This document shows positions 7,556 through 16,603 of a stretch of 64,000 nucleotides of DNA, in pieces. The first letter of the stretch is position 1. Each line of letters starts with the position of its first letter. Where the stretch lies: contig CAWJLG010000016.1 of assembly GCA_963843595.1 (NCBI GenBank), positions 62,001-126,000 of the forward strand. The letters run 5' to 3'. The notes beneath the pieces were generated by a model. That model did not search any database and was not told the origin of the DNA. It was given only the letters and a program-made list of their open reading frames with translations. Made by a program: the position numbers and the translations under genes. This stretch comes from CAIWHR01 sp963843595 (GTDB lineage Bacteria; Pseudomonadota; Gammaproteobacteria; Burkholderiales; Casimicrobiaceae).

Positions 7556-8449
7556 GTGGGCGTAGCGCTCCTTCTCCTTCCCGATTTTCTGCTGATCGTC
7601 GGCGGCGCGCTGCTGAAGCGTGTCCGCGGCTTCGACACGGGATTCTGGAGCGGCGTCGAGCGTCTCGTCTATTTCCTGCTGTTCCCCGCGCTGCTGTTTC
7701 GCTCGCTCGCGACCTCCCCCCTCGCCGCTGCCGACGCCGCCCGACTCGTTGCCGTCGGCCTCGGCTTTACTTTCGGTGGCATGCTGCTCTCGGCGCTGGC
7801 GCAGCCGCTGTTCCGCCTGCCTTCGGCGACGTTCGCCGCCTGTTTCCAGTGCGGCTTCCGCTTCAATACGTACGTCGCGTTCGCGGCGGCGAGCCGCGTC
7901 GGGGGCGAAGCCGGTCTCGCCGCCATGAGCGTGCTGGTCGGAGTCCTGGTGCCGGTCGTGAACGTCGGGGCAGTGGGCATGCTCGCCCGCGGTCGGCAGG
8001 GCCGGATCGTCGTCGAACTCGCACGCAATCCGCTGGTCCTGGCGTGCGTCGCCGGCATCGCGTGGAAGCTTGCCGGTTGGACGCTGCCGGAGGTGGCAGG
8101 GCGAGTGCTCCAACATCTCGCCAGCGCCGCGCTGCCGTTGGGCCTGCTCGCCGTCGGCGCCGGGCTGAGGCTCGCGCGCGCGACGCTGCCGCTCCCGGCG
8201 CTTGCCTGGTGGAACGCCGTCAAGCTGGTGGCGCTCCCGGCGATCGCCCTGGCGCTCTCGCACGCACTCGGCCTGTCGGTGCCGGAACGTCAGGTCGCCG
8301 TCATGATGGCCGCGGTGCCGACGGCGACCTCGGCCTATATCCTCGCCATGCAGATGAACGGCGTCGGCGCGCCGGTCGCGCTGCTCATTTCCTCGGGGAC
8401 CCTGCTGGCGAGCGTGACGCTGCCGCTCTGGATTTCGCTGGTGGCCTGA
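7556..8449 (+). CDS. AEC-family (auxin efflux carrier-like) permease
   Basis: 297-residue inner-membrane transporter of the AEC/BART superfamily, which export or import small organic anions. About ten hydrophobic segments fall in two inverted halves: DFLLIVGGALLKR at the start, YFLLFPALLFRSL in helix 2, PLVLACVAGIAWKL in the middle, and the second-half motifs LPLGLLAVGAGLRL, VPTATSAYILAMQM and SGTLLASVTLPLW. Start is GTG at 7556; no ATG fits. The substrate cannot be told from sequence. It is convergent with the J-like/RDD/TPR gene, with only 17 bases between the stops. Confidence 0.87.
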   Translation: MGVALLLLPDFLLIVGGALLKRVRGFDTGFWSGVERLVYFLLFPALLFRSLATSPLAAADAARLVAVGLGFTFGGMLLSALAQPLFRLPSATFAACFQCGFRFNTYVAFAAASRVGGEAGLAAMSVLVGVLVPVVNVGAVGMLARGRQGRIVVELARNPLVLACVAGIAWKLAGWTLPEVAGRVLQHLASAALPLGLLAVGAGLRLARATLPLPALAWWNAVKLVALPAIALALSHALGLSVPERQVAVMMAAVPTATSAYILAMQMNGVGAPVALLISSGTLLASVTLPLWISLVA

Positions 8450-8466
8450 ACGCACCGGCGGTGGCG

Positions 8467-10311
8467 TCAGCGCCGATACCGACCGAGGAAGTCCGCCACG
8501 ATTCCCTGTTGCGACCGATCGATCGCCGCGTCGAGCGTGCGATCGGCGGGATCGTACTGCTTCGCCTTGCGGAAGGCGTTGATCGCTTCCTGATGAAAGC
8601 CCTGGGCCTGCATCGCCTGGCCCAGGCACCGCCAAGCGTCGGCGTTTCCGAGATCGATATCCGTCCAGGCGCGACAGAGCTCGCCGGCACGCCGCCAGTT
8701 GCCTGCTTGCAGCATCCGCGTTCCCTCGTCCTTGAGCGCCGCCACCCGCGCCCGGCGCTCCGCGAACTGGGCATCGAAGACCGGATCGATCGGGCCGTTG
8801 CTCGCGGGTGGCGTGCCGACTCTGGGTGACGTCCGCGGCACGGTGATCGCCCCGCCCGTCGCGATCGAGGGCGGCGACGCGCTTCCCGCCCCGGTCCTTT
8901 CCCCTGGCGTCGGACCGGGGGCTGCCCCGGGCAACAGCGACGCCGCGGACGGCAACGCGTCGGAGAACGACGTGCGCGCCCAGGCGATCGCCTGTGCCAT
9001 CGGCTGGTGCCAAGCGACGCCGTACAGCCACAGCATCGCGGCAAGGCCGACGACGCCGGTCACCATGTTGAGGACGCCGGGCGGACCGTGGGTCACGAGG
9101 CAGTCCTGGGCGAAATCCCAATCCGTTTCCTGGTTCTGCGCGATTTTCTCGTAAGCAACCGCGATCAGGATCGGAGCGAGCAACGGGAATCCGCAGCCGA
9201 CGCCTTCCCACCAGACGCGGAATGCGCGCCGGAAACCGCGCTCGATCTGCGCGCGCATGTCGCGCGATGCGTAGGCGTCCGAAATCGAGAACTGGATGAA
9301 GCAGCCGAAAAGCCACTTGCCGGGTGTCGTCTGCAACGACGCGATCAGCAGGGTCTCGATCGGCACCCAGGATCCCGTGATGAGCACAGGCGCCAGGAGC
9401 GGATGTCCCAGCCAGAACGCGAGGCGGTCCGGAAGGATGCCGGCGCCATTCAACTCCGACATCAGCAGCGCCAGCACCAGGCCCCAGATTGCATAGTCGA
9501 ACAGCCGGGCGCCAAGGCGATTCCAGGGACGCGGTTCGCTGGTACGACCCGACTTGGCGCGTTCGAGCTCCGCCATTCGCAGCTGGAAGATCCAGCTCGC
9601 GTCCTCCTGCGGCTGATTCGTGCCGAGGAAGACGCTCTTCTCGCGTCGCCAGTTGAGGATCGCGAGATCGGTCTGCGGGACGAGCGGCGCTGCGGGCGCC
9701 CGTCGCTGTCGCCGCGACCAGGCAAGGCCATGGACGACCCCGTAGACGAGCGTCAGGCCCAGCAGCGACAACGTGACCCATACGAGCACCTGCTTGGCGA
9801 CGAGCACGGTGTCGGAGGGCGTGACGAAGACGATGGCCGCGGCAATGAACGCGCCGAACAGGACGCACAGCGCGACCGTGACGATCGTCGAACGACCGAA
9901 CGAAGCCACCCGCTCGGTCAGGCCGGGGTGATGGAAGACCCGCTCGGGCTCGGGCGCTGGGGCGTCGAGGCCGGTCTCGAGCGCTTCGTCGGGGGACGGT
10001 TCCGCCGGCGCCCGGACGTCGGTACCTTCGCCCTTGCCGGTCCCGGCCACCGCATTGGTCACGACGTGCGCGATCCGCTGCTCGGTGGTGCCCTCGGAAA
10101 TCGCGAGTTCCTGATCGTAGCGTGCGCGCCGGTCCGAATCGCTCAATATGCGGCTGGCATGATTGATGAATCGCAGCGCCTCTTCGACGTTGCCATGCCC
10201 GTCACGGGTCTTCGCGTAATATTTTCGGATCAGCCGACGCAGCGCGGCACGGACCTCCTCGTCCGAGGCGGCCTGCGGAATGCCCAGCGCTTCGTACAGC
10301 GTGGCCCTCAT
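8467..10311 (-). CDS. Membrane protein: HPD-less J-like domain, RDD domain and C-terminal TPRs
   Basis: 614-residue protein of unusual make-up. Residues about 5-68 follow the J-domain pattern (LYEALGIPQAASDEEVRAAL, FINHASRILSDSDRRARYDQ), but the HPD tripeptide needed to stimulate Hsp70 is replaced within RKYYAKTRDG. Two hydrophobic segments follow near 140-196, then an RDD-type domain near 260-440: NRLGARLFDYAIWG, WVPIETLLIASLQTTPGKWL and further helices. A Pro/Ala-rich linker (about 465-515) leads to tetratricopeptide-like helices (about 525-605: RMLQAGNWRRAGELCRAW, DAWRCLGQAMQAQGFHQEA). Function is unknown; the layout suggests a membrane-anchored assembly or quality-control factor, but that is inference. 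It stands alone: convergent with the AEC gene and separated from rplS by a terminator. Confidence 0.85.
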   Translation of the reverse strand: MRATLYEALGIPQAASDEEVRAALRRLIRKYYAKTRDGHGNVEEALRFINHASRILSDSDRRARYDQELAISEGTTEQRIAHVVTNAVAGTGKGEGTDVRAPAEPSPDEALETGLDAPAPEPERVFHHPGLTERVASFGRSTIVTVALCVLFGAFIAAAIVFVTPSDTVLVAKQVLVWVTLSLLGLTLVYGVVHGLAWSRRQRRAPAAPLVPQTDLAILNWRREKSVFLGTNQPQEDASWIFQLRMAELERAKSGRTSEPRPWNRLGARLFDYAIWGLVLALLMSELNGAGILPDRLAFWLGHPLLAPVLITGSWVPIETLLIASLQTTPGKWLFGCFIQFSISDAYASRDMRAQIERGFRRAFRVWWEGVGCGFPLLAPILIAVAYEKIAQNQETDWDFAQDCLVTHGPPGVLNMVTGVVGLAAMLWLYGVAWHQPMAQAIAWARTSFSDALPSAASLLPGAAPGPTPGERTGAGSASPPSIATGGAITVPRTSPRVGTPPASNGPIDPVFDAQFAERRARVAALKDEGTRMLQAGNWRRAGELCRAWTDIDLGNADAWRCLGQAMQAQGFHQEAINAFRKAKQYDPADRTLDAAIDRSQQGIVADFLGRYRR

Positions 10312-10485
10312 CTAATCCGTCGCAAAAACGCGCATTCGGAAGCCGGAATCTTCGAGGAAAAGCGGCTCCGAAGCAATAGCGTGGAAGCAATTTCCGGGCC
10401 GAAAGTCGGCGCGCATCCATGCCGCCGCCGGGGGCACGCGATCGCCCCGTGAGCGAGAGGCCACGGTGCGGGATGTCCAAATGAC

Positions 10486-10516
10486 AAAAAGGGCGGCCCG
10501 CGGGCCGCCCTTTTTT
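10486..10516. terminator. Bidirectional rho-independent terminator after rplS
   Basis: A perfect 20-base GC palindrome at 10491-10510 (GGGCGGCCCG and its complement) is flanked by AAAAA on the left and TTTTTT on the right, so it has a U-tract in both directions. It ends the rpsP-rimM-trmD-rplS transcript on the minus strand and shields the J-like/RDD/TPR gene beyond it from that transcription. Confidence 0.92.
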
Positions 10517-10541
10517 CGCAGATCGCCGCGCGCGAGGACAG

Positions 10542-10922
10542 TCAACTCTCCTGCTTCTCGCGGCGGGTGTGCGCAAGCTTTTCGCGAATGCGGGCCGACT
10601 TGCCGGACCGGTCGCGCAGGTAATAGAGCTTCGCGCGTCGAACGTCACCCTTGCGCTTGACCTCGATGCTCGCGAGCAGCGGCGAATACGTCTGGAAAGT
10701 CCGCTCGACGCCCTCGCCGCTCGAGATCTTGCGCACGACGAACGATGAATTGAGGCCGCGGTTGCGCTTGGCGATCACGACACCTTCGTACGCCTGCACG
10801 CGCTTGCGTTCGCCTTCGACCACGTTCACGTTGACGATGACCGTGTCCCCCGGCGCGAAATCCGGGATTGTCTTGCCCAGGCGGGCAATTTCTTCCTGCT
10901 CCAGCTTCTCGATGAGGTTCAT
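10542..10922 (-). CDS. rplS: 50S ribosomal protein L19
   Basis: 126 residues, located in the ribosome at the 30S-50S interface. The whole length matches L19: MNLIEKLEQEEIARLGKTIP, then FAPGDTVIVNVNVVEG, RVQAYEGVVIAKRNRGLNSS, FVVRKISSGEGVERTFQTYS and the basic KRKGDVRRAKLYYLRDRSGK. Last gene of the rpsP-rimM-trmD-rplS operon, 133 bases after trmD, and followed by a strong terminator. Confidence 0.97.
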   Translation of the reverse strand: MNLIEKLEQEEIARLGKTIPDFAPGDTVIVNVNVVEGERKRVQAYEGVVIAKRNRGLNSSFVVRKISSGEGVERTFQTYSPLLASIEVKRKGDVRRAKLYYLRDRSGKSARIREKLAHTRREKQES

Positions 10923-11055
10923 CGCGTAATCTCCATTCCAGTTCGATGCCCGACGGGCTGACGCGCAGCGCAGGGCGCCCCCTGATGCGCGTGGATTGTT
11001 GTGGCGGAGGCCGACACGGGCCGCCGCTCGTTCACGCCTTCACACTCTCGCTTCC

Positions 11056-11829
11056 TCACTGCTCCTGCTGCTGCTGCCGCTCGCGCCGAAACTCCGCGAG
11101 CAGCATCTGTTCCTCTTTGGTCAGCGCCCGCCCTTGCATCAGTTCCGGGCGCCGTTCCCACGTCCGGCCCAGCGCCTGCTTGTGGCGCCAGCGACGGATC
11201 ACCGCGTGGTTGCCCGACAGCAGCACGTCGGGCACCCTCCCGCGTCCGTCCTGCTCCGGTCGCGTGTAGTGCGGGCAATCGAGCAGACCGTCGACGAAGG
11301 AGTCCTGCGCCGCGGAGTCCGCGTCGTTCAGCACGCCCGGCCGCTGACGGACGACGGCGTCGATCAACATCAGCGCCGGCAACTCGCCACCCGACACCAC
11401 GAAATCCCCGACCGCAATCTCCTCGTCGACGTCGCGCTGGATCAGCCGCTCGTCGATGCCCTCATACCGCCCTGCCAGCAACACATACGCGGTGCGGTCG
11501 GCCTCGGCCGCAAGCTCGCTGACGCGACGATGCGTCAGCGGGGCCCCTGCCGGCGACAGGTGAATCGTCCGCGTCGCCCCATAACCCGCTTCGCGCTGCG
11601 CCGCCCGCGCGGCGGCAAGCGCCCGCGCAAGCGGCTCCGCAAGCATCACCATGCCGGGACCGCCGCCGTACGGACGGTCGTCCACCGTCCGGTAGCTGTC
11701 GGTCGCGAACTCCCGCGGATTCCATGCTGCAAGCCGCCACAGCCCCCGCTCCAGTGCCCGCCCCGTCACGCCAAAGGACGCCGCGTGCGCGACCATCTCC
11801 GGGAACAGCGTGACGACGTCGACCCTCAT
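11056..11829 (-). CDS. trmD: tRNA (guanine37-N1)-methyltransferase TrmD
   Basis: Makes m1G37 in tRNAs reading CNN/GGG codons, preventing +1 frameshifting; SPOUT-class, SAM-dependent, homodimeric. The start at 11829 gives MRVDVVTLFPEMV, the universal TrmD N-terminus. Other family positions: DDRPYGGGPGMVM, LSPAGAPLTHRRVSELA, LLAGRYEGIDERLI (knot) and EIAVGDFVVSGGELPALMLI, plus PHYTRPEQ and VLLSGNHAVIRRWR. 257 residues; the last 20 are a Gln/Glu-rich tail. Lies 50 bases after rimM in the classic rpsP-rimM-trmD-rplS order. Confidence 0.96.
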   Translation of the reverse strand: MRVDVVTLFPEMVAHAASFGVTGRALERGLWRLAAWNPREFATDSYRTVDDRPYGGGPGMVMLAEPLARALAAARAAQREAGYGATRTIHLSPAGAPLTHRRVSELAAEADRTAYVLLAGRYEGIDERLIQRDVDEEIAVGDFVVSGGELPALMLIDAVVRQRPGVLNDADSAAQDSFVDGLLDCPHYTRPEQDGRGRVPDVLLSGNHAVIRRWRHKQALGRTWERRPELMQGRALTKEEQMLLAEFRRERQQQQEQ

Positions 11830-11879
11830 CGCACTTCTCCGATCGGCGCCACGGGCGAATCCGCGCGGGCCCGTCAGTG

Positions 11880-12446
11880 TCAGTAATCGATGCCCCAGTC
11901 GACGGTGATCCTTCGCGCGGCCAGATCGACGCGATCGACGTGCGCCGGCACGTAAGGGATCAGGCATTCGCCAACCCCCCGGTTTCCGCGCTCGACCCGC
12001 AGCAACGGATGCGCGCCGTGCTCGGTGACGCCGGCAACCCGACCCAACGCAACGCCCTCCCGGTTCACCACCTCCAGGCCGATCAGATCGGCCCAGTAGA
12101 TCTCGTCTCTTCCCGCCGCGGGCATGTCCGCCCGCCTGACGGCGATGTCGCAACCCTTCAGCGCCAGCGCCGCCTCCCGGGTATCGATCCCGGAAAGCCG
12201 CGCCAATATCGTGTTCGAATGCAGGCGGCCGCCGAGCCGGGCGACGGACCGCCACTCCCCTTTACCGTCGGCCGGTCGGATCCACCACGACGCGTAGTTC
12301 AGCAACGCGCCCGGCGCCTCGGTGTAGGGCCGCACCTTGATCCAGCCCGCCACTCCGTACGGCGCCAGCACCTGTCCCATCACGACGAGGCCAACCGCGG
12401 CGGGCACCGTCGACGCCGCCGCGGCAACGACGTTACTGCGCTGCAA
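11880..12446 (-). CDS. rimM: 16S rRNA processing / 30S maturation factor RimM
   Basis: Assembly factor binding S19 in the 30S head. 188 residues: N-terminal RimM beta-barrel starting at VGLVVMGQVLAPYGVAGWIK (about 18-37) and C-terminal PRC-barrel with EIYWADLIGLEV, ALGRVAGVTEHGAHPLLRV and IPYVPAHVDRVDL. About 16 low-complexity residues precede the conserved start, so an internal ATG (MGQVLAPYG) or GTG may be used; the called start overlaps the end of rpsP by 14 bases. Second gene of the rpsP operon. Confidence 0.94.
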   Translation of the reverse strand: MQRSNVVAAAASTVPAAVGLVVMGQVLAPYGVAGWIKVRPYTEAPGALLNYASWWIRPADGKGEWRSVARLGGRLHSNTILARLSGIDTREAALALKGCDIAVRRADMPAAGRDEIYWADLIGLEVVNREGVALGRVAGVTEHGAHPLLRVERGNRGVGECLIPYVPAHVDRVDLAARRITVDWGIDY

Positions 12447-12708
12447 CCGCCGGCGCGGCTGCGACGGACTTCGCCGACTTCTTCACGAGGCCGGCGACCG
12501 TTTCGGACAGCTTCGCGCCCCGTTCCTGCCAGAACTGGATGCGGTCGTGCGCCAGGCGCAGACCTTCCTCGTTCGCACCGGCAATCGGGTTGTAGAAACC
12601 GACGCGCTCGATGAAGCGGCCGTCGCGGCGATTGCGCGAATCGGCGACAACGACGTTGAAAAAGGGGCGCTTCTTGGCGCCGCCGCGGGCAAGTCTGATC
12701 ACGACCAT
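12433..12708 (-). CDS. rpsP: 30S ribosomal protein S16
   Basis: 91 residues. MVVIRLARGGAKKRPFFNVV, then DSRNRRDGRFIERVGFYNP and LAHDRIQFWQERGAKLSETV are standard S16. The Ala-rich end (AAAPAVAAQ) is a common betaproteobacterial tail. First gene of the operon; the 141-base gap to ffh upstream contains the likely promoter and the AT-rich string CTTTCATTTTACTCC, but no exact -35/-10 pair is clear. Confidence 0.97.
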   Translation of the reverse strand: MVVIRLARGGAKKRPFFNVVVADSRNRRDGRFIERVGFYNPIAGANEEGLRLAHDRIQFWQERGAKLSETVAGLVKKSAKSVAAAPAVAAQ

Positions 12709-12849
12709 GGCTGGTATCCGGGTTCGAGGGGCGGAGAAAAGTCTTTCATTTTACTCCGAAAAACCGCGATTCCGCAACGACCGCCGGCCTCCCCGCTCCA
12801 CGCTCCGGATCGCGGCTGGCCGCCGGTCGTGGCCCCGGCTGGACGCCGG

Positions 12850-14196
12850 TCAGCGCAATCCCGGCAGCATCCCTTTCATGCCCCGCATCATCTTCTGGAC
12901 GCCTCCCTTGGCGACCATCTTCATCATCTTTTGCGTCTGCTCGAACTGGTTGAGAAGCTGGTTGACCTCCTGGACCGACACCCCGGCGCCGGCCGCGATC
13001 CGGCGCTTGCGCGACGCCTTGAGCAGCTCGGGTCGGGTCCGTTCGAGCGGCGTCATCGAATTGATGATCCCCTCGATCCGCGCCATCTTCCGTTCGTTGA
13101 CATTCGCGCCCTGGGCGGCACGGGCGAGCTCGGCCGGCAGCTTCTCCATCATCCCGGCGAGTCCGCCCATCTTGCGCATCTGGCCGATCTGGGCCTTGAA
13201 GTCCTCGAGGTCGAAGCCCTTGCCCGACTTGACCTTCTTCGCGAGTTTCTGGGCCTCCTCGAGATCGACGGACTTGTGCGCTTCCTCGATCAGCGACAGC
13301 ACGTCGCCCATGCCGAGGATCCGCGACGCCATTCGCTCGGGGTGGAACACCTCGAGTCCGTCGAGCTTTTCCGCCACGCCGACGAACTTGATCGGCGCAC
13401 CGGTGACATGGCGCACCGACAGCGCCGCACCGCCGCGCGCGTCGCCGTCGAGCTTGGTCAGGATCACGCCGGTGAGCGGCAGCGCCTCGCGAAACGCCCG
13501 TGCCGTGTTGACCGCATCCTGACCCTGCATCGCATCGACGATGAACAGGGTTTCGATCGGCTTCGTCGCCGCATGCAGCGCGGCGATCTCCTTCATCATC
13601 GCCTCGTCGATCGCAAGCCGCCCGGCGGTATCGACGATCAGCACGTCGTGATAGTGCCTGCGCGCCCAGTCGAGCGCCGCTTCGGCGATCGCCACCGGCT
13701 GCTGGTCGGGCGCCGACGGGAAGAAGTCGACGCCCACCTGTGCCGCCAGCGTCTGCAGCTGGTCGATGGCGGCGGGGCGGTAGACGTCGGTGGACACGAC
13801 GAGCACCTTCTTCTTCTCCCCGCGCAGCAGCCGCGCGAGCTTGCCGACGGTAGTCGTCTTGCCGGCCCCCTGCAGACCGGCGAGCAGGATCACCGCCGGC
13901 GGCTGCGTCGCAAAATCGAGCGGGGCAGCAGCGCCGCCCATCAGCGCGGCAAGCTCGCGGTGAACCACGCCGACCAGCGCCTGACCCGGCGTGAGCGAGC
14001 CGACGACCTCCTCGCCGAGCGCCTTGTCCTTGACGTGACCGATGAACTCCTTGACCACAGGCAGCGCCACGTCGGCCTCGAGCAGCGCAAGGCGCACTTC
14101 GCGCAGCGCGTCCTGGATGTTGGCGTCGGTGAGGCGCGCTTCGCCGCGGAGCTGCTTGACGACGCGGGAAAGCCGCTGGGTGAGGTTGTCGAACAT
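12850..14196 (-). CDS. ffh: Signal recognition particle protein Ffh
   Basis: SRP54 GTPase that with 4.5S RNA delivers nascent membrane proteins to FtsY. Start at 14196 (MFDNLTQRLSRVVKQLRGEA); longer upstream frame has no family match. N-domain residues 1-85, then G-domain with GLQGAGKTTTVGKLARLL (G1), STDVYRPAAIDQL (insertion box), DTAGR (G3) and TKLDGDARGG (G4 region). The M-domain (about 300-448) is Met-rich (QIGQMRKMGGLAGMMEK, QMMKM-type repeats at the end) and binds signal peptides and RNA. 448 residues, normal length. Divergent from ypjD, a conserved betaproteobacterial arrangement. The 4.5S RNA gene is not visible in this window. Confidence 0.96.
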   Translation of the reverse strand: MFDNLTQRLSRVVKQLRGEARLTDANIQDALREVRLALLEADVALPVVKEFIGHVKDKALGEEVVGSLTPGQALVGVVHRELAALMGGAAAPLDFATQPPAVILLAGLQGAGKTTTVGKLARLLRGEKKKVLVVSTDVYRPAAIDQLQTLAAQVGVDFFPSAPDQQPVAIAEAALDWARRHYHDVLIVDTAGRLAIDEAMMKEIAALHAATKPIETLFIVDAMQGQDAVNTARAFREALPLTGVILTKLDGDARGGAALSVRHVTGAPIKFVGVAEKLDGLEVFHPERMASRILGMGDVLSLIEEAHKSVDLEEAQKLAKKVKSGKGFDLEDFKAQIGQMRKMGGLAGMMEKLPAELARAAQGANVNERKMARIEGIINSMTPLERTRPELLKASRKRRIAAGAGVSVQEVNQLLNQFEQTQKMMKMVAKGGVQKMMRGMKGMLPGLR

Positions 14197-14299
14197 CGGG
14201 CGCTCGTCGGGAGTAGCCGGCAGGGGCAGGCCGGTGCTGATGTAAACTGCGGACGACGCGCCTGTCGGCGATGCCGTCCGCGGGGGCGATTTCGAAGCC

Positions 14300-15112
14300 A
14301 TGATTTTACTTCACCTGGCCGTCGCCTCCCTCTACGGTGTGGCCGCATGGGTGCTCTGGCCGCCCCCGCCGGCGCAGCCCGGGACCGCGCCCGGTCCGGC
14401 AAGTCCGCTCGCCGCATGGCTCGTGCCTGCCGCCGTCGCGCTTCATGCATGGGTCGCCTGGCACGATATCGTCACGCCCGGAGGCCTCGACCTTTCGATG
14501 GTCAACGCACTGTCCGCGGTCGCCGGATTGGTGGCGGCGGTGGCGTGGGCCTCGGGCCTGCTGCGCACGCTGCCTGTCGTCGGGACGGTCGTGCTTCCCG
14601 TCAGCGCGCTGGCCGCGATCCTGCCGGCGTTCTTCGAGAATCCGCACCGCTTTTCGATCGCCGGCGAGCCGTGGGCCGCCGCGCACGTCGCCGTGGCGCT
14701 CGTCGCCTACGCGCTGTTCCTGGTCGCCGCGATACAGGCCCTGGTGCTGATGGGGCTCGAGAAGCGCCTTCACCGGCGGCTGCCGGACCCCGGCGCGGCC
14801 GCGCTGCCGCCGCTGCTCACGCTGGAGCGTTTTCTGTTCCGGCTGGTCGGAACCGGCTTCGTGCTGCTCACGCTGACGCTCGCGAGCGGCATGCTCTTCT
14901 CCGAGCAGCTCTTCGGCCGCCCGCTGGTGTTCACGCACAAGAGCGTGTTTTCGGTGCTGGGATGGCTCACGTTCGGCGCGCTCCTGTGGGGCCGGCACCG
15001 CTACGGCTGGCGGGGCCGGGTCGCGTTGCGCTGGATCCTCGCCGGTACCGTGTTCGTGTTCCTCGCCTACCTCGGCAGCAAGTTCGTCCTCGAAGTCCTG
15101 CTGGGACGCTAG
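14300..15112 (+). CDS. ypjD: YpjD/CcsA-type cytochrome c assembly-like membrane protein
   Basis: 270-residue inner-membrane protein of the CcmC/CcsA-like superfamily. Eight hydrophobic segments are evident. Conserved-family pieces include ALVAYALFLVAAIQALVLM, SGMLFSEQLFGRPLVFTHKS and VFSVLGWLTFGALLWGRHRY, with histidines that resemble haem-ligand positions in CcsA. The YpjD/CorE subgroup next to ffh is widespread, but its role is not established; cytochrome maturation is not shown. Divergent from ffh, with 103 bases between starts that must hold both promoters. Confidence 0.85.
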   Translation: MILLHLAVASLYGVAAWVLWPPPPAQPGTAPGPASPLAAWLVPAAVALHAWVAWHDIVTPGGLDLSMVNALSAVAGLVAAVAWASGLLRTLPVVGTVVLPVSALAAILPAFFENPHRFSIAGEPWAAAHVAVALVAYALFLVAAIQALVLMGLEKRLHRRLPDPGAAALPPLLTLERFLFRLVGTGFVLLTLTLASGMLFSEQLFGRPLVFTHKSVFSVLGWLTFGALLWGRHRYGWRGRVALRWILAGTVFVFLAYLGSKFVLEVLLGR

Positions 15113-15240
15113 CGTCCGGTCATCAGTTCACGTTTGATGGTGGGCAGCCGGGCGCAATTCCCGACGCTCGGCCCATGAACAACGCATCCGCCCACCGCCA
15201 ACCACCAACTGTCGGCTGACCTCCGACTCCCGACCGCGCA

Positions 15241-16554
15241 GTGGAATACATTTCGCTCACGACGCTCGTCATCGCGCTGGCCGTTCTGCTCGTCAGCTCG
15301 GCCTTCTTCTCGATTGCGGAAACCGCGATGATGGCGGTGAACCGCTACCGTCTGAAGCATCGCGCGCATCGCGGCGAGCGCGGGGCCCGGCTCGCCGTCG
15401 CACTGCTCGGCCAGACCGACAAGCTGCTCGGCGTCATCCTGCTCGGCAACAATCTGATCAACGCCGGCGCGGCGACGCTGACTGCCGTGATCACCACCCG
15501 GCTCCTCGGCACCGGCGAACTCGCACTCGCGCTCGGTACCGTCGCCGTGACTTTCCTGATACTGGTGTTCTCGGAGATCACGCCGAAGGTCGTCGGCGCG
15601 GCGCACGCCGACCGCATCGTGCCCTACGTCAGCTATCTGCTGACGCCGATGCTCAAGGCCGCGGCGCCGGTCGTCTGGTTCGTCAACCTGTTCGTCCAGG
15701 GACTGCTCAAGGCGCTGCACATCAAGCCCGCGAGCGAGAGCGGGGCCACGCTGACCCAGGAGGAACTGCGCTCGCTCGTGCTCGAGGGGCAGTACTTTCG
15801 CGGCAAGCACCGGTCCATGCTCGCCAACCTGCTCGACCTCGAGTCGTTCACGGTCGACGACGTGATGACGCCCCGCAACCAGATCCACGCCATCGACCTC
15901 AACACCAAGCCCGCGCTGCTCGCCCAGCAGATTGCCACGGCGTACCACACGCGATTGCCGGCGTACGAGGACGAGCTCGACAACATCGTCGGCGTGCTGC
16001 CGCTGAAGCAGGTCGTGCACCTGCAGCAGGAGGGCGCCGTCGACGCCGAGCACCTGCGGGCCATCCTGCGCACGCCCTACTTCGTCCCGGCCGGCACGCC
16101 GCTGCTCACCCAGCTCCAGCAGTTCCAGACCGATCGCCGCCGACTCGGCCTGGTCGTCGACGAATACGGCGAGCTGCAGGGCCTGGTCACAATCGAGGAC
16201 ATCATCGAGGAAATCATCGGCGATTTCACGTCGAATGCCCCGGACGGAACGACGTCGTTCACACGCGAGGCGGATGGCAGCGTCGTCGCCGACGGAATGG
16301 CGTTGCTGCGGACGCTGAACCGCAAGCTGGGGACCCAGTTCTCGCTCGACGGACCGAAGACCCTCAACGGACTCATCGTCGAGACGCTGGGGGAAATCCC
16401 GGAGGCGGGGACGCGGATCCCCCTCGGCGCCCAGGAGGTCGAAGTGCTGCAGACGCAGGATCGTGCGGTCAAGGTCGTGCGCCTTTTGCCGCCCGTCGGC
16501 CGCCCTGCGGCGCCTTTACAAAGCCCCGACGGACAGGCATCATCGCCCGGATAA
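15241..16554 (+). CDS. CorB/YfjD-type CNNM-CBS transporter-associated protein
   Basis: 437-residue protein of the HlyC/CorC family, linked to Mg2+/Co2+ transport. Start is GTG at 15241 (no ATG). Order: DUF21/CNNM membrane domain, about residues 1-180 (SAFFSIAETAMMAVNRYRL, ILLGNNLINAGAATLTAV, FSEITPKVVGA); CBS pair, about 195-335 (VDDVMTPRNQIHAIDLN, RLPAYEDELDNIVGVLPLKQ, GLVVDEYGELQGLVTIEDI); C-terminal CorC/HlyC domain to about 425 (SVVADGMALLRTLNRKLG). The EIIEEIIGDF junction is typical. No partner gene is adjacent; it precedes the pilus operon by 127 bases. Confidence 0.9.
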   Translation: MEYISLTTLVIALAVLLVSSAFFSIAETAMMAVNRYRLKHRAHRGERGARLAVALLGQTDKLLGVILLGNNLINAGAATLTAVITTRLLGTGELALALGTVAVTFLILVFSEITPKVVGAAHADRIVPYVSYLLTPMLKAAAPVVWFVNLFVQGLLKALHIKPASESGATLTQEELRSLVLEGQYFRGKHRSMLANLLDLESFTVDDVMTPRNQIHAIDLNTKPALLAQQIATAYHTRLPAYEDELDNIVGVLPLKQVVHLQQEGAVDAEHLRAILRTPYFVPAGTPLLTQLQQFQTDRRRLGLVVDEYGELQGLVTIEDIIEEIIGDFTSNAPDGTTSFTREADGSVVADGMALLRTLNRKLGTQFSLDGPKTLNGLIVETLGEIPEAGTRIPLGAQEVEVLQTQDRAVKVVRLLPPVGRPAAPLQSPDGQASSPG

Positions 16555-16603
16555 GTTTTATGCGCTTGGAATAACAGGAGGTTACGCCGCCGCGGGTGAA
16601 AAA

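Noticed and set aside
6752..9868. A 1038-codon minus-strand open frame spanning several genes
   Set aside because: It runs antisense to rfaE2's end, thioredoxin and the AEC gene and overlaps the J-like/RDD/TPR gene out of frame; composition is Arg/Ala-rich with no domain, as expected of GC-rich shadow frames.
8467..10311. The J-like/RDD/TPR gene as a defence system
   Set aside because: It is a single gene in a core-genome setting, with no nuclease, toxin or mobile marker nearby.
12337..15219. A 960-codon plus-strand open frame
   Set aside because: Antisense to rpsP and ffh and out of frame with ypjD, all well supported; its translation matches no family.
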